DNA from: Copromyces sp. CBS 386.78
Lineage: Eukaryota > Ascomycota > Sordariomycetes > Sordariales > Sordariaceae
Direction of reading: 5' to 3'
DNA length: 64,000 nucleotides
NCBI GenBank assembly: GCA_030685235.1
Contig: MU839083.1
Span: forward strand, 62,001 to 126,000
The translations under genes were made by a program, and so were the position numbers. A model generated the notes under the pieces. It was given only the letters and a program-made list of their open reading frames with translations, made no database searches and was not told the DNA's origin. Below, in pieces: positions 36,688 to 47,289 of this stretch (the first letter of the stretch is position 1; every line of letters begins with the position of its first letter).

Positions 36688-39600
36688 TCACAGCTCATCA
36701 TCCTCGAGCTCGCTGGGCTTCAGCAAACCGCTGACCTTGGATCTCCTCTCGATATCGGCCGCCTTCGCCGCCGTCTCTTGCTGCTCCTTCTCCAGGAGGT
36801 AGAGCTCGGCATTGTCACCGGCGAACTCCCTCAGGGAGATGAGGAAGTCACGCAGCGCGAGGCGGAACTTGTCGTACTGGGTGTTAAGGGTGAAGAGTCC
36901 GTCAACAAACGAGGTAATCTGGGCACTGTTTTGCACGTTGGTTAGCTCGTACGATATAAGATTCGAAGTCGGTGAAGAAAACTTACGGAGTAAGGTTGGC
37001 AAAAGCGTTCTGCAGCAAGTTGCCAACGAACATGGTCAAGAACTCCTTGTTGCCAGTACCGGGCTGGGCCTGATCGGGCTGGTAGATGGGGCCCTGGATC
37101 CTTGGGGGGGAGCCATCGGCGGGGTGGACAAAGTAGAACATGCGCATGAGCAGCATGGACTGGGTCTTGAATCCAGCCTTGTGGTCCTGGTCGGTCAGAA
37201 CGAAGAACACATCCTGCAGGATGCTGACAAAGAATTGGTTGAAAAAAGCGTTGGAGGTCTGGACGTCAGTCTTCTCGGCAATGTTGTTGACAAGCTCCAG
37301 GCACATGTTAAGGCCCGCAGTCTCGACATCACGGTTGTCGTGCTTGCTGGCCCACATGCAAGAGTCGATAACGAACTTGAACTGACGGTTGTCGAGCTTC
37401 AAAAGCGCAGGGAAGCAGTGAAGGTTGATAGCGCGGAGGAGGTTGAAGAACTCGACACGGTGCTCGGGGTATTCGGAGAAGTTCTTGTTGATCATGTCCA
37501 GCGTGCACTCGAAGACATTCTCCATGATGATCGGCACCTGGTCCTCCATCAAAGCCGAGAGCTTGGTGATCATAGCAGTCATGGCCCTCAAGACCTCGGC
37601 GTCACGAGCTCCAGGAACGTTACGGTTGTAGTCAACAAGCACGGAATCCAAGAGAGGAGGCACCATCTGCTCCCGCACGGCCTGGAGGTCCTCAGCCTTG
37701 TCGACATAGGTCTCAATGAGCTTGAGAATCTCCTTCTTGATGGTCCGGAGACCGCGGACCTTGGGCATCTTGGTAGCAATCTCACCCTCGCGAGCAACAG
37801 CCTCCGAAATCAGCTGACTGGTGGCAGCATACATCTGAAGCATGTCGCTATACAGGTTGCCAATCTGAGGGAAGAAATAGGTACCGATAGATGAGCAGGC
37901 AGAGACGTTGGTCTTCATAATGTTGCCGATAACCTTGATGGTGTCGGCATCTTGGAGGATGTTAGGGTTGAGGCTAGCTTGCCTAATAATCTCCTGCCAC
38001 GCCATGTTGGGGATCTGCATAAGCTCAGAAAGCAGCCTCTCCTGCTGATGTCTGTTGCCTTGAGCGGCTACCATGTAGCCGCAAGCCTCATAGAAAGTAT
38101 GAACTTGTTGAGGAGTCAAGTCGCAAGTGATCTTACCAAGGTCCCTGATGATCTCCTCAATGAATGGCTGAGACTCGCTAGGCTGGAGCGCAACAAAGTG
38201 GCGTCTGCAGGACTTGGCGATTTTGATGAAAGTATCGCAGGCCATGTCCTGGACACCCTCGTGAGACTCGTGCATGAACTCAAACAGCTTGTTGACGACA
38301 GTCTTCAGGAACTTCCAATGCGCCTTAAGGAAGCGGGGATACTGGCCGACAATGTACATGATGTTACTGGCGACGACAGCCTTGTTGTCCTTGCCCCGCT
38401 TCATCTCAGTCAGTCCAAGAAGATCCTTGATAACGGTAACAAGGAACCTCTTCTCCGTCTCTTCGTTCATGGCGAGAGAGATAGAACCAATAGCCCAGCA
38501 GAGGACGTTGCAGTTATGCCATGACCATTCGGATCCATCGACTTGGCGTGCGAGCTTGTCGGTCATAATCTGCTCGGTATCAACAACATCCAAGTGTGTG
38601 AGATAAACGAGACACTCGCGGATGGTCTTGTACAGCTGAACAGTGTCGGTTTCCTTGACGAACTCGCGGACAATCTCGCCCTCGTCGTTCTCGACAATCA
38701 GGACTTCTTCGGGGCGCACCATCTTCTCAATCATGACGACGCGCAAGTTGGAAAGAATCTCGTTGTACTTGTGCTTGCGGAGAGGGTAGTTGTTGAGCAG
38801 GGCCGGGTTCGGGGCGCCGCTGGTCTGCAGACCACCGCTAAGAAGAGGGTTCATGTCGGACAGGGGCAAGGCCTGCATCTCCTCATAGAGCTCCTGGACA
38901 AGCTTGAGCCAGTAGTCGAGGCAGATCTTGAAGATTTCGCGGTCCTCAATCTGCGAAATTCTGATTAGGTAGTAGTGGCCGTGTGTGAGGAAGTCACGGT
39001 TCGGCAGGTTTTCGATAAGCTAGATGCCATGTTAGCGCTACGATCATCAACTCACAGATCTTAGCTACTTACGGGCAGGTGCATGCCGAAGAAGTTGCAA
39101 AGGAACAACGCCAAGTTCTGGATGAATTCCTGGTCGCGAGAATTGCTGGCAGGATAGGTCGCCTTCAAGTCCATGCTGAGAGGAATAATGTTGGAGATGG
39201 TCGTCAGAACCTCGGTGAACATCTTGATGAGGGCCTCGCCATAGTTGGGTTGTTGGCCCGTAGGACCTCCTATTTGCAGACCACCAATCTCGGTCAAGCA
39301 CTGGAGAGTAATGTTGCGGAACTCGGGAACCTCCAAGAAACGCGTCCTAAGTGTTTCGATAAGGGGGGTCTCGAAGATATAGCCGAGAGGGATCCAGTTG
39401 CAGAAGCGCAACAAAGTCTCGAGGGTGGCCTTGATAAGGCTGGGCTGGTTGGCAGAGTTTAGGACCTCCTGGCAAAGTTGGAAAATCTGCGAGAACTCGG
39501 CGCACATGGTAGTCTTGAGGTTCCGTGTCTTCATCGACGTCATCTGTTCGGCGGAATAGTCAAAGACCTCTTCGGAGAGGAGGCGCAGGATGATCATGTT

Positions 39601-40312
39601 GTTCTCGCAGATCGAAAGGCTCGAACGGGAGGCGGATATAATCTCGTTGATGAAGGTAGGCCAGTTGTGAGGCCACTCTTGCTTGAGGACGGAGACGAGA
39701 ACAAGGTTGAGCTTGTTGAGCAAGACACGGTGGGCCTTGAGAAGCTCTTCGGAACTCGAACATTGGAGGATATACTGGACGACGAAGTTACGGATACCTA
39801 AGAGAGGTCTCAGTGACTGGGGGGAATAGCAAGCTCCCGAGACGACAGGGATTTCGCTTACCATGACACTGCTCGCGGGGGAGCACCTTCCACCTTGTCA
39901 TAATCACATTGTCGAGGACCTGTAACCCCAAGTCTACAAACCCTGTCAGTATAAGACATCCTGGAGATGGACTGTTCGGTATGTGGGCGGGGTGGACGGA
40001 CACTTGGTCTGCTCGTAGGTGGCCTTCTGGAGGATCTCGTCGACCGTCAACCAGGCATCGGGATCTTCTTTGAACTATTTGACGGATGCATGTTAGCCCT
40101 GGTTGTCGCGACGAGGAGAGGCTAGCGTTTGGGTATTGACGGGCGTACCTGGTTCAAGACAGTCTGGGCTTGAGCTTGCTATTGAGGCGGGAAAGCGGAG
40201 GTCAGAATTTACACCGAACCAAGTAAAACACGGCGCCGTTATTTACCGTCTCGCCGCGACCTTCATAGAAGGTGCGGACTTGGTTGTCCAGTTCCTCGAT
40301 GGAGAGGGGCAT
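36688..40312 (-). CDS. crm1: Exportin-1 (CRM1/Xpo1) nuclear export receptor
   Basis: Seven exons: 40247-40312, 40149-40178, 40002-40074, 39862-39933, 39073-39797, 36987-39019 and 36688-36925, giving 1078 aa, the usual length. Exon 2 is a 30-nt microexon coding [13 protein letters not shown]1 is a HEAT-repeat karyopherin that binds Leu-rich export signals with Ran-GTP and carries proteins and ribosomal subunits out of the nucleus. Highly conserved stretches include [28 protein letters not shown] and [20 protein letters not shown]. The C-terminus is acidic (ELEDDEL). At the position of the leptomycin-sensitive cysteine of human CRM1 it has Thr526 ([11 protein letters not shown]). The exon 3 donor is GTCCGT; the frame requires it to restore TKYLGLQVLD. 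Confidence 0.97.
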
Positions 40313-42297
40313 GGTCGCGTTCCTCTACTGGGTTGGGATGCAGAGGGGTAGTAGCGAGGTAGGTACAGCGTGCAGCTGAACAGAGAATAGTAGTCTCGAG
40401 CAAGATGGGGTTGCTACCAAAGGTCGGCGAGACTGGTGGGAGGAGGAGATGGACAGCTCGTTTGCTTGTCTGGCGGGGAAGGTAGGTTGGTGAAAAGATG
40501 TGAGGTGAGGGGTGTTGAGCTGTTTGGGTCGAGGTTGTGGTGTGCGACGGCCTAGGTTCAGGTCTGTCTGTCTGTCTGTCCGGGTCACGGTGCGTGCCAA
40601 ACGAAACGAAGCGCGGCTGGCTTGGACCGTTGCTGGGGACGGGAGATGGAATGAATAATCCAGACGGGAGGAGTAGACTAGACGTGGGGCACAATCGTCG
40701 TAGTCGCGAGCCTGGGGTGAGAGAACGACACAACGAACGGGTCGAGTCGGGTTGTTGTTGTTGTTGAGAAGAGAGCGTGTTGATCAGTGCAAGTCAAAAA
40801 GGTTTGGCAAAAAAAGCGAACCTCGAGGCTGCAAAGGTGCAAAAGGCGTGCGCGCGGCGGTGCAGTGGGATGTGCACTTCAATTTGCAGTGGGATGACGG
40901 AGTTTATGGAGCTGGTGAAGGAGAATTGAGAATCGGGTCGAAAGCTCAGAAGGCCGAACCGTGACCCCACCAGCCTCCCGTCTCGATTTGGCATGCACGC
41001 CCCAGGACGCCCTTGTTCGTTGGTTGACACGGGTTGTTGACGTCCTCCGCGCGCTCGCTGGACCTTGCGACTGGAACGGCGGGACTCCGCGCTTCTGGGA
41101 CGGCTTCCCTTTCTGTCGTTATTTGATAGTGTAGCACCACTGTTGGTCAGCACGTCGGGTTTCAGATGCCGCTCGCGCAACCTAAAAGGTACTTTGAATA
41201 TTAACAGCAGCCCAAAGCCATCCATGACCTGCCGTGAGCTGCAGATGAAAGGATTTGATGAGTTCCAGCAAGGTTTCTGTCATGATATGCGAGCTTGATA
41301 TGTCTTTCTACAATGATCCAAATGGATGTTTCTCAGATGGATCGATAAAGAAGGCGAGCTTGCTACCTCTATCTGCTACTCTATGCATAGTCAGATCCAA
41401 GGTAAGACCAGGTAAGTAAGTACATCAAAGCTCCGAAGTACCAATACGACTTGAACAGTTTTACCACCCTTCTACGTAACCAACATATCTCAACTTTAGA
41501 ATGCCAAAGACCGCTTCCTGACGCCGTGTTGCTTCAGCATACAGCTCTTGCAACTTGGCATTGTTTAAGCCGGATATATCCTGAGATATCTCCGCGTCTT
41601 CATTGCGGCCCATCTATCCGGTACATTGCTGTTAGCTCCGCATGTCCCCCCAGATGCCTAGGTCCAGGCGTCAGGATTGCCCCGCTTTCGCTACCCTGCC
41701 GGCTCCAGCTGTCGGTTTCCACTTGCTCGCCTCACCTCAGTACTTCTCGCAGGTACCTTCAACTGATAAGACCTCTTATCAAAGACGCCCCTCCACTACC
41801 TTGGTACGCTCGCTCCGGCTGGCTTGTCGATCCTCTTGAGGAGAGTTTGCAGTATCATGAACTCCCGCCCAACTATTAGTTATAAGCTCATCGGATTCAT
41901 GAAAATGACGTGCTCCCAAGATGGCATGTTCTTACAGTAGGGAGAATACCTTGATCGCTTTGCGCCGATTAGGGAAGTGCCTTGCCATTTATGCAACCAC
42001 TTATGCAAGGGTTACCTTCGAGGGACGGGGACTCCATTCGCAAGATGTGGGAAGGGGGTGTTATTTTCTTTCGACGCATTCCTCTTGCATCTCACAGCAC
42101 GTCACTGCACTCTGCAACTTTGCTAGGCCGTTTTGACAGATTCACATGCAACGGTCTCGCCAAGGTTCGTTTGCAGGCAGACCAGGAGAACTTGTCCTCG
42201 ATCAACAAAATCCAAGATGGTATATATATATCGTGACTCCAAAATGACTCCGGCTTTTTATATACACCTCTTCCCTACATCCCTGCACTGAGCCGAT
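40313..42297. other. Intergenic region, 2 kb
   Basis: The left half is the leader and promoter of crm1, with a CTGT repeat near 40563-40579. The right half is the 3' flank of the aminotransferase gene. Frames at 40794-41225 and 41451-41879 lack conserved features. Confidence 0.55.
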
Positions 42298-43800
42298 TTA
42301 AGCCTTTTGATAACCGCACTCGGACAGACCCTCCTCGAGAGCCTTGATGGCCTTCTCGACATGGCCTCTGCTAGGATCCAACACACTGACGCCCATGTGA
42401 CCGAAACGGATGTACTTGGCGGCAATGGCCTTGTGGATGCCACCGGCGAACACAACGCCCCTCGCACCGAGCTTAGGAAGAAGCTCGGCGCCCTTGACGT
42501 TCTCGGGGAGGTAGATGGCGGTCATGCCGTGGGCCTGGTCGTCGGGGTTGGCGGCAACCTGCTTGAGGCCGAGGGCAGCGATGGCCGCCTTGATCTTATC
42601 CGAAGCCGCCTTGTGGGCCGCGAACCTTTCCCTGACGCCCTGGGCGACGATCTGGGTAAGGGCGGTGTGGAGGGCGCGAACGAGCTGGGGAGAGGGAGTG
42701 GCGAAGTAAGAGGGCTTCTTAGCCTCGTAGTTCTGCATGACTGTAGTTCGTGCGCATCATGCGTTAGCAATTGATATCAAACGGATAAATTTCAACGTGA
42801 AATGGTACTCACTGGGAAGCCAGTTCTTCATCGAAGCAAAGTAAGAGGTAGGGGGCGTCTGGCGGTTTTGGAACGCCTGGATGGCGCGGCCGCTGAACAT
42901 GGAGATGGAGAGGCCAGCGGGGCAGCCAATGGCCTTCTGGGAGGCAGTAACAACACCATCGAGCTTCCAGGCATCAAAGTCAATCTCCTCGCATGCGACG
43001 GAGCAGACACCATCGACAATGACGAGGGTGTCGGGGGAAACCCTGTGGACGAGCTCGGAAAGGTTCTTGAGCTCGCTGAGGACACCGGTGGAGGTATCGA
43101 CGTGGGTGACGGTAAGGAGCTTGTACTTCTTCTCCGAAAGGGCCTTCTCGATCTCGGGGAGCTGAGGGCGGCTGCCGGGCTCGGCAGAGATCTGGGTGAC
43201 GTTGGCGCCGTAGACCTTCAGGCAGTCGGCGAACCCATCGCCAAAGTAACCGGTGCTGAGAACGAGCGCATCCTCGCCAGGTTCGATGAGGTTAGCGGCG
43301 ACGAGATCCCAACCAAGGGTACCAGAGCCGGACAGGACGAAAGGCTGAGCGGAGGAGTCCGTGGTCTGGAACAGCTTGCGCAGCATCGACAGGGTCTCGC
43401 CAAAGACATTGACAAAGGCAGGGCTGACATGGCTCTCGCTGTTGGTGTAAAGACGGTCAGCCACTTGCGCATTGGGATTACCAAGCATATACAGTTTGCG
43501 ACAGGATGCGCCGTTCGAATCTTACCTGTAGTGGCTCATGGAGTTGAGGACGGCATCGTCGAACTCGATGGGTCCGGGAATAAGGAGGGTCGGGTGCTCG
43601 GGCTGGGTTGACATCTTGGCTGAAGGATTGGCGTCGGTGGTGAGGGCGCGGGTTTGTGTCTTGGGCAAGAGAGAAGTGTCGATGTTGTCCGGGTGTCTCT
43701 CGACGGTATAAGGAGTGTTGAGTGGGTAGTTGGGACCGAGGTGCCTGGAGATTAGAGACAGCCGAGCGGGGGAGTCGACCGGGCCGCTGGAGCGGGGCAT
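42298..43800 (-). CDS. agx1: Alanine:glyoxylate aminotransferase (class V, PLP-dependent)
   Basis: Exons 43526-43800, 42813-43438 and 42298-42740 give 447 aa. The first intron's acceptor (CCAACAG) rebuilds the family motif SHYSESHVSPAFV. The class V aminotransferase fold is clear: LLIPGPIEFD at the substrate end, LSGSGTLGWD, THVDTSTGVL, VDGVCSVACEEI and the PLP lysine in ASQKAIGCPAG (K260). The enzyme transaminates glyoxylate with alanine to give glycine and pyruvate; a serine:pyruvate activity is also possible. From the first ATG (43800) the protein carries a 62-residue N-terminal extension that is Arg/Ser-rich and poor in acidic residues at its start. A second ATG at 43614 (MSTQPEHPTLLIPGP) gives a 385-aa form of the usual family length. 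No C-terminal peroxisomal signal is seen (ends YQKA). Confidence 0.93.
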
Positions 43801-44961
43801 CGATGATGCTACTCCCGATAACCGGCAAAGCGCCGAGCGTACAAGAAACGTTGACGGTGCCAGTTTGGAAGCGCTGGGAGCGTTATGCAGGGCTCCTCCA
43901 CCTGTTACCCCGACCTAATCCGGCTGTTGCAAGTGTTGATACTGGTAGGCTTTGTAGTGGCTGTTACCAAGTGACTACAAGGGAATCACAGGAAGTGAGA
44001 GTCGGTCAGACGGGAGTCAGAGTCAGAAGCACAACAAATGGAAGGGAACCTAGAGTTTGAAGAAATGGACGGCAGAACGTGTGCCGAAGCGGAATTATGG
44101 AACTACCGCCAGCACAAGTACTTTTTATAGCGGTTCCCATGAGAGATTCCGAGCCAACTCCGTGTGTTCCAGAACTACCAAGATCCATTTAAAGTAACAT
44201 AGAGCTAAGAATTCGTGGCATTCCGCAATTCTGGCTTCCCCTGAATGGGAACACGGAAGTGGATGTTAGGGGACCAAGAAGGACCATTGAGGACCCAAGA
44301 ACCGCTATCGATTGGGGGTCGCTATTTGTGCCCCGTCTCAGCTACATGCCTCGACACTCAAGACTTCGCCGGGATCGAACTGCTAGCAGGGTCCTGTAAG
44401 TCGATGAGACCCGCGACGTGTGAACAGTCAGCATCGCGGATGGGTAACCCTAACCCTGACCCACTTGTTCCGGCGTGGAGGAGGAAGGTGGAGGGCAGGG
44501 AAGGGGCACCACACCCGGCTGCAGCTGGAGCGTGGCGGCACGGCGGCAGCATGCCAAGCTCCAAGCTCCCGGGTTCCTTGGCTTCAGAGTTCACGGCCCC
44601 GTCGACAATGGAAGGTCCGCGCGTCTCCACATCGGCTCCCCTCCGCACGCAGCCCACCGACGAAGCTCAAGCTTCGAGACATCAACAACATCGACGACGG
44701 GTTGTTGTCCATTATCCATCTCTCGGCCAATTGGTGTTTTTGTCGCGAAATAGACACCGCCAAATAATACCATAATACGGATCAGACCACGGCGCACTTC
44801 ATACCACCACGGCAGTCCACGCCCCGCTCCAAGCTACCTGACCGACAACGCCAATTCCTTGTACCTCGACGGCTTCCTGCACACGTTATCTCACGGCGGC
44901 TCCTTTTTCCACAAAACAACAAAGATAGTAGCACCATCTAGATAACCCCCATCCTTCAAAA
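43801..44961. other. Divergent promoter region of aminotransferase and vps29
   Basis: This 1.16-kb region holds both promoters. It contains a telomere-like TAACCC dimer (separate entry). The frames 44245-44775 (+) and 44358-44657 (-) are low in complexity and unsupported. Confidence 0.55.
44445..44456 (+). repeat. Telomere-like repeat dimer (TAACCCTAACCC)
   Basis: Two exact copies of TAACCC, the complement of the fungal telomere unit TTAGGG, lie about 500 bp upstream of the vps29 ATG. Such telobox motifs occur in fungal and plant promoters and can bind Myb/Tbf1-type factors. A regulatory role here is inferred. Confidence 0.5.
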
Positions 44962-45762
44962 ATGGCCTTCCTAATCCTCGTAATCGGTGACCTCCACATC
45001 CCAGACCGGGCCCTGGACATTCCCGCCAAAGTACGCCGTTCCACCCCTCTCCCCTCCTCTTCTCTTCTAACAGCAACAATGCCACTAACCCCTTCCTCGC
45101 CGTAGTTCAAAAAACTCCTCGCCCCCGGCAAGATATCCCAAACCCTCTGCCTTGGCAACCTAACCGACCGCTCCACCTACGAATACCTGCGCACCATCGC
45201 TCCCGACCTGAAAATCGTTCGCGGGCGGATGGACGTCGAAGCGACCTCCTTGCCTTTAACCTCGGTCGTCACGCACGGTAACCTCCGCATCGGCTTCCTC
45301 GAAGGCTTCACCCTCGTCAGCAACGAACCCGACCTGCTGCTGGCGGAAGCCAACCGGCTAGACGTAGACGTGCTCTGCTGGGGCGGCACGCACAAGTTCG
45401 AGTGCTTCGAGTACATGGACAAATTCTTTGTGAACCCCGGATCGGCGACGGGGGCCTTTACTACTACTGCTGCTTCGTGGGCTGTTAACCTTGGCGGGGG
45501 AGACGGTGGGGAGGGACAAAAAGAGCAGGATAAGGGGTTCGATGAAGACGAGGAGGTGGTGCCGAGCTTTTGTCTGATGGATGTCCAAGGGATCTCGTTG
45601 ACGCTCTATGTTTATCAGCTCAGGAAGGATGAGAAGGGGGTGGAGAATGTTGCGGTTGAGAAGGTTACATATACGAAACCGGTTGAGCCGACGGGGGCGG
45701 GTAATGCTGCTGCTGGTGCTGGGGCGGCGGCTTCTGGTGCTGCTTCGGTGTCGTCGTCATGA
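44962..45762 (+). CDS. vps29: Vps29 retromer subunit
   Basis: Exons 44962-45030 and 45106-45762 (donor GTACGC, acceptor GCCGTAG) give 241 aa. Vps29 has a metallophosphoesterase fold and, with Vps35 and Vps26, forms the retromer that returns receptors from endosomes to the Golgi. Family landmarks appear in order: LVIGDLHIPDRA, FKKLLAPGKISQTLCLGNL, IVRGRMD, VVTHGNLRIGFLEG, GGTHKFECFEYMDKFFVNPGSATGA, then PSFCLMDVQG and LYVYQL. It is longer than the ~182-aa animal protein because of a Gly/Asp/Glu-rich insertion of about 25-30 residues after SATGAF and an Ala/Gly tail (about residues 220-241). The metal-site residues depart from true phosphatases, as in other Vps29 proteins. Confidence 0.96.
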
Positions 45763-46655
45763 GAGTTTGATGGACTTGGTTCTCAAAGTGGGAGGAGGAG
45801 GATGAGGGCAATGGGATGGGATCCAAGCCAGATAAGCAAGCGTTGTTGCAGGAGCTCGTAATATACCACCTGAATTGTTTTTTGTGTCTTGTATGGTTAT
45901 CGGAAAGTTCACCACGTACTTGGCAAATCAATGGGCTTCATAGCTCTATTTCGTCCGCGACAAGGTGGCTGGCATGGTCTCCTCTTGTAAAATGTGAGTT
46001 GTTGAAATATGGACGGGATATGAGGCCAAATGAAAGAGAACTCGAGTATATCTAAGAATGGTGCAAGCCATATAATATCATCAAATGACGTCCCACCGTT
46101 CACACTTCCGACGATGCGCCGACAACATCCGAGAAAAGACCCATTTCATGCACGAACTATTTCCATATGCTTTTCGCTGCACCGCTCATGAGATGAACCC
46201 GCCTTCCAAATTCCCCTTTCCGTTCCAAACAAAAATCATGTAAAAGGGTACAAAAAGCACATCACATAACCACACCACACACATACATGTAAACCTGAGG
46301 TAAGCCAGGATATAAAACCCGTACATACATCCACCCATTTCTTACATTTCGTAATTCGCTTCCTATACGTGCCTGCCATCCGATCCTAATCATCTCAGCC
46401 CATCATACTTCCTTCCTTCCTTCTCTCTTCCTTCCTCTCGTACATCCCGTCCAAAATCGCATGTCTATCTTTCTTCCTATGGTATATGGGGTTTTCCCAC
46501 CACCTGTGACACTTCTTTGCCCGCACAACTCCCATGGCTGCCAAAATGCCTGCTAATTCCCACCCCTTCCTGTCCCTTAACCGATATTGTTTTTTTTTTT
46601 TTTCGCCCACGAAATGCATGAGATGAAGAAAAGAAAAGGAAGGGGAAGATCAAAA
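45763..46655. other. Region between vps29 and the histidine kinase 3' end
   Basis: The two genes point towards each other, so this is 3' UTR and terminator sequence for both. It contains a T run near 46589-46603. No coding sequence is supported. Confidence 0.6.
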
Positions 46656-47261
46656 TCACTTCCGAGTCTTTACCAGCTTCTTAGGCTGCCGCCTGTCACC
46701 CTTGTCACTACCAGCTGCCAAATCCGGGACAGATCCTCGCCGTTCGCTGGAGGACGAAGATGGCGAGGACAAAGGCCTGTCCAACGAAGTCTTCTTGCTG
46801 CTGCTGTTGCTCTTGCTGCTGGTTCCGCCGCTCGTGTTTGTCACGTTACTGAGGCTTGTCGCGGACTCGGAAGCGCGGAGGAGACGGATATCGTGTGAGC
46901 TGCCTCTTCTGTGGCCGTTGTTGTTATTGGTGTTCTTGACTGGGGAATTGCTGCTGATGCCGCTGCTGAGAGGGATGAGTTTGGGTGAAGACGGTGCTGA
47001 ACCGCTGCCGCTCACGGTGTTCGCCGCCACCTCTCGTAGAGAAGCTGCAGCGGATCCCACTCCGATTTTGACAGTGGAAGCAGAAGCAGCGGTGTTATCA
47101 GCCAGAGGAGGTGGAACCGGCGAGGAAAGCGGAGTGTCAACGTCTTTTTGGGGACTGCTGCTGTTGCCGAGGTTGATGGGTTGGGGGTTGCTGGGTCTTT
47201 GTGCGAAGCGGAATCGCTGTTCACAAGCTGAGGCGTCAGATTTTAAGCACTCGCACGCCAC
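46656..47261 (-). CDS. Ser-rich open frame, possible alternative C-terminus of the histidine kinase
   Basis: This frame runs just past the kinase stop codon and has no ATG at its head (it opens with GTG). It encodes a Ser/Pro/Asn-rich, basic-ending tail (KKLVKTRK). A good acceptor (branch CTGAC, then GTGAACAG) precedes RFRFAQRPSNPQ. Splicing from a GTTGGT donor right after the kinase's SMSFTTQ would join the two frames in phase. An independent gene is less likely because there is no start. The join is inferred. Confidence 0.35.
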   Translation of the reverse strand: MACECLKSDASACEQRFRFAQRPSNPQPINLGNSSSPQKDVDTPLSSPVPPPLADNTAASASTVKIGVGSAAASLREVAANTVSGSGSAPSSPKLIPLSSGISSNSPVKNTNNNNGHRRGSSHDIRLLRASESATSLSNVTNTSGGTSSKSNSSSKKTSLDRPLSSPSSSSSERRGSVPDLAAGSDKGDRRQPKKLVKTRK

Positions 47262-47289
47262 GACTCTCGAATGTCGAGAAATGTCGATC

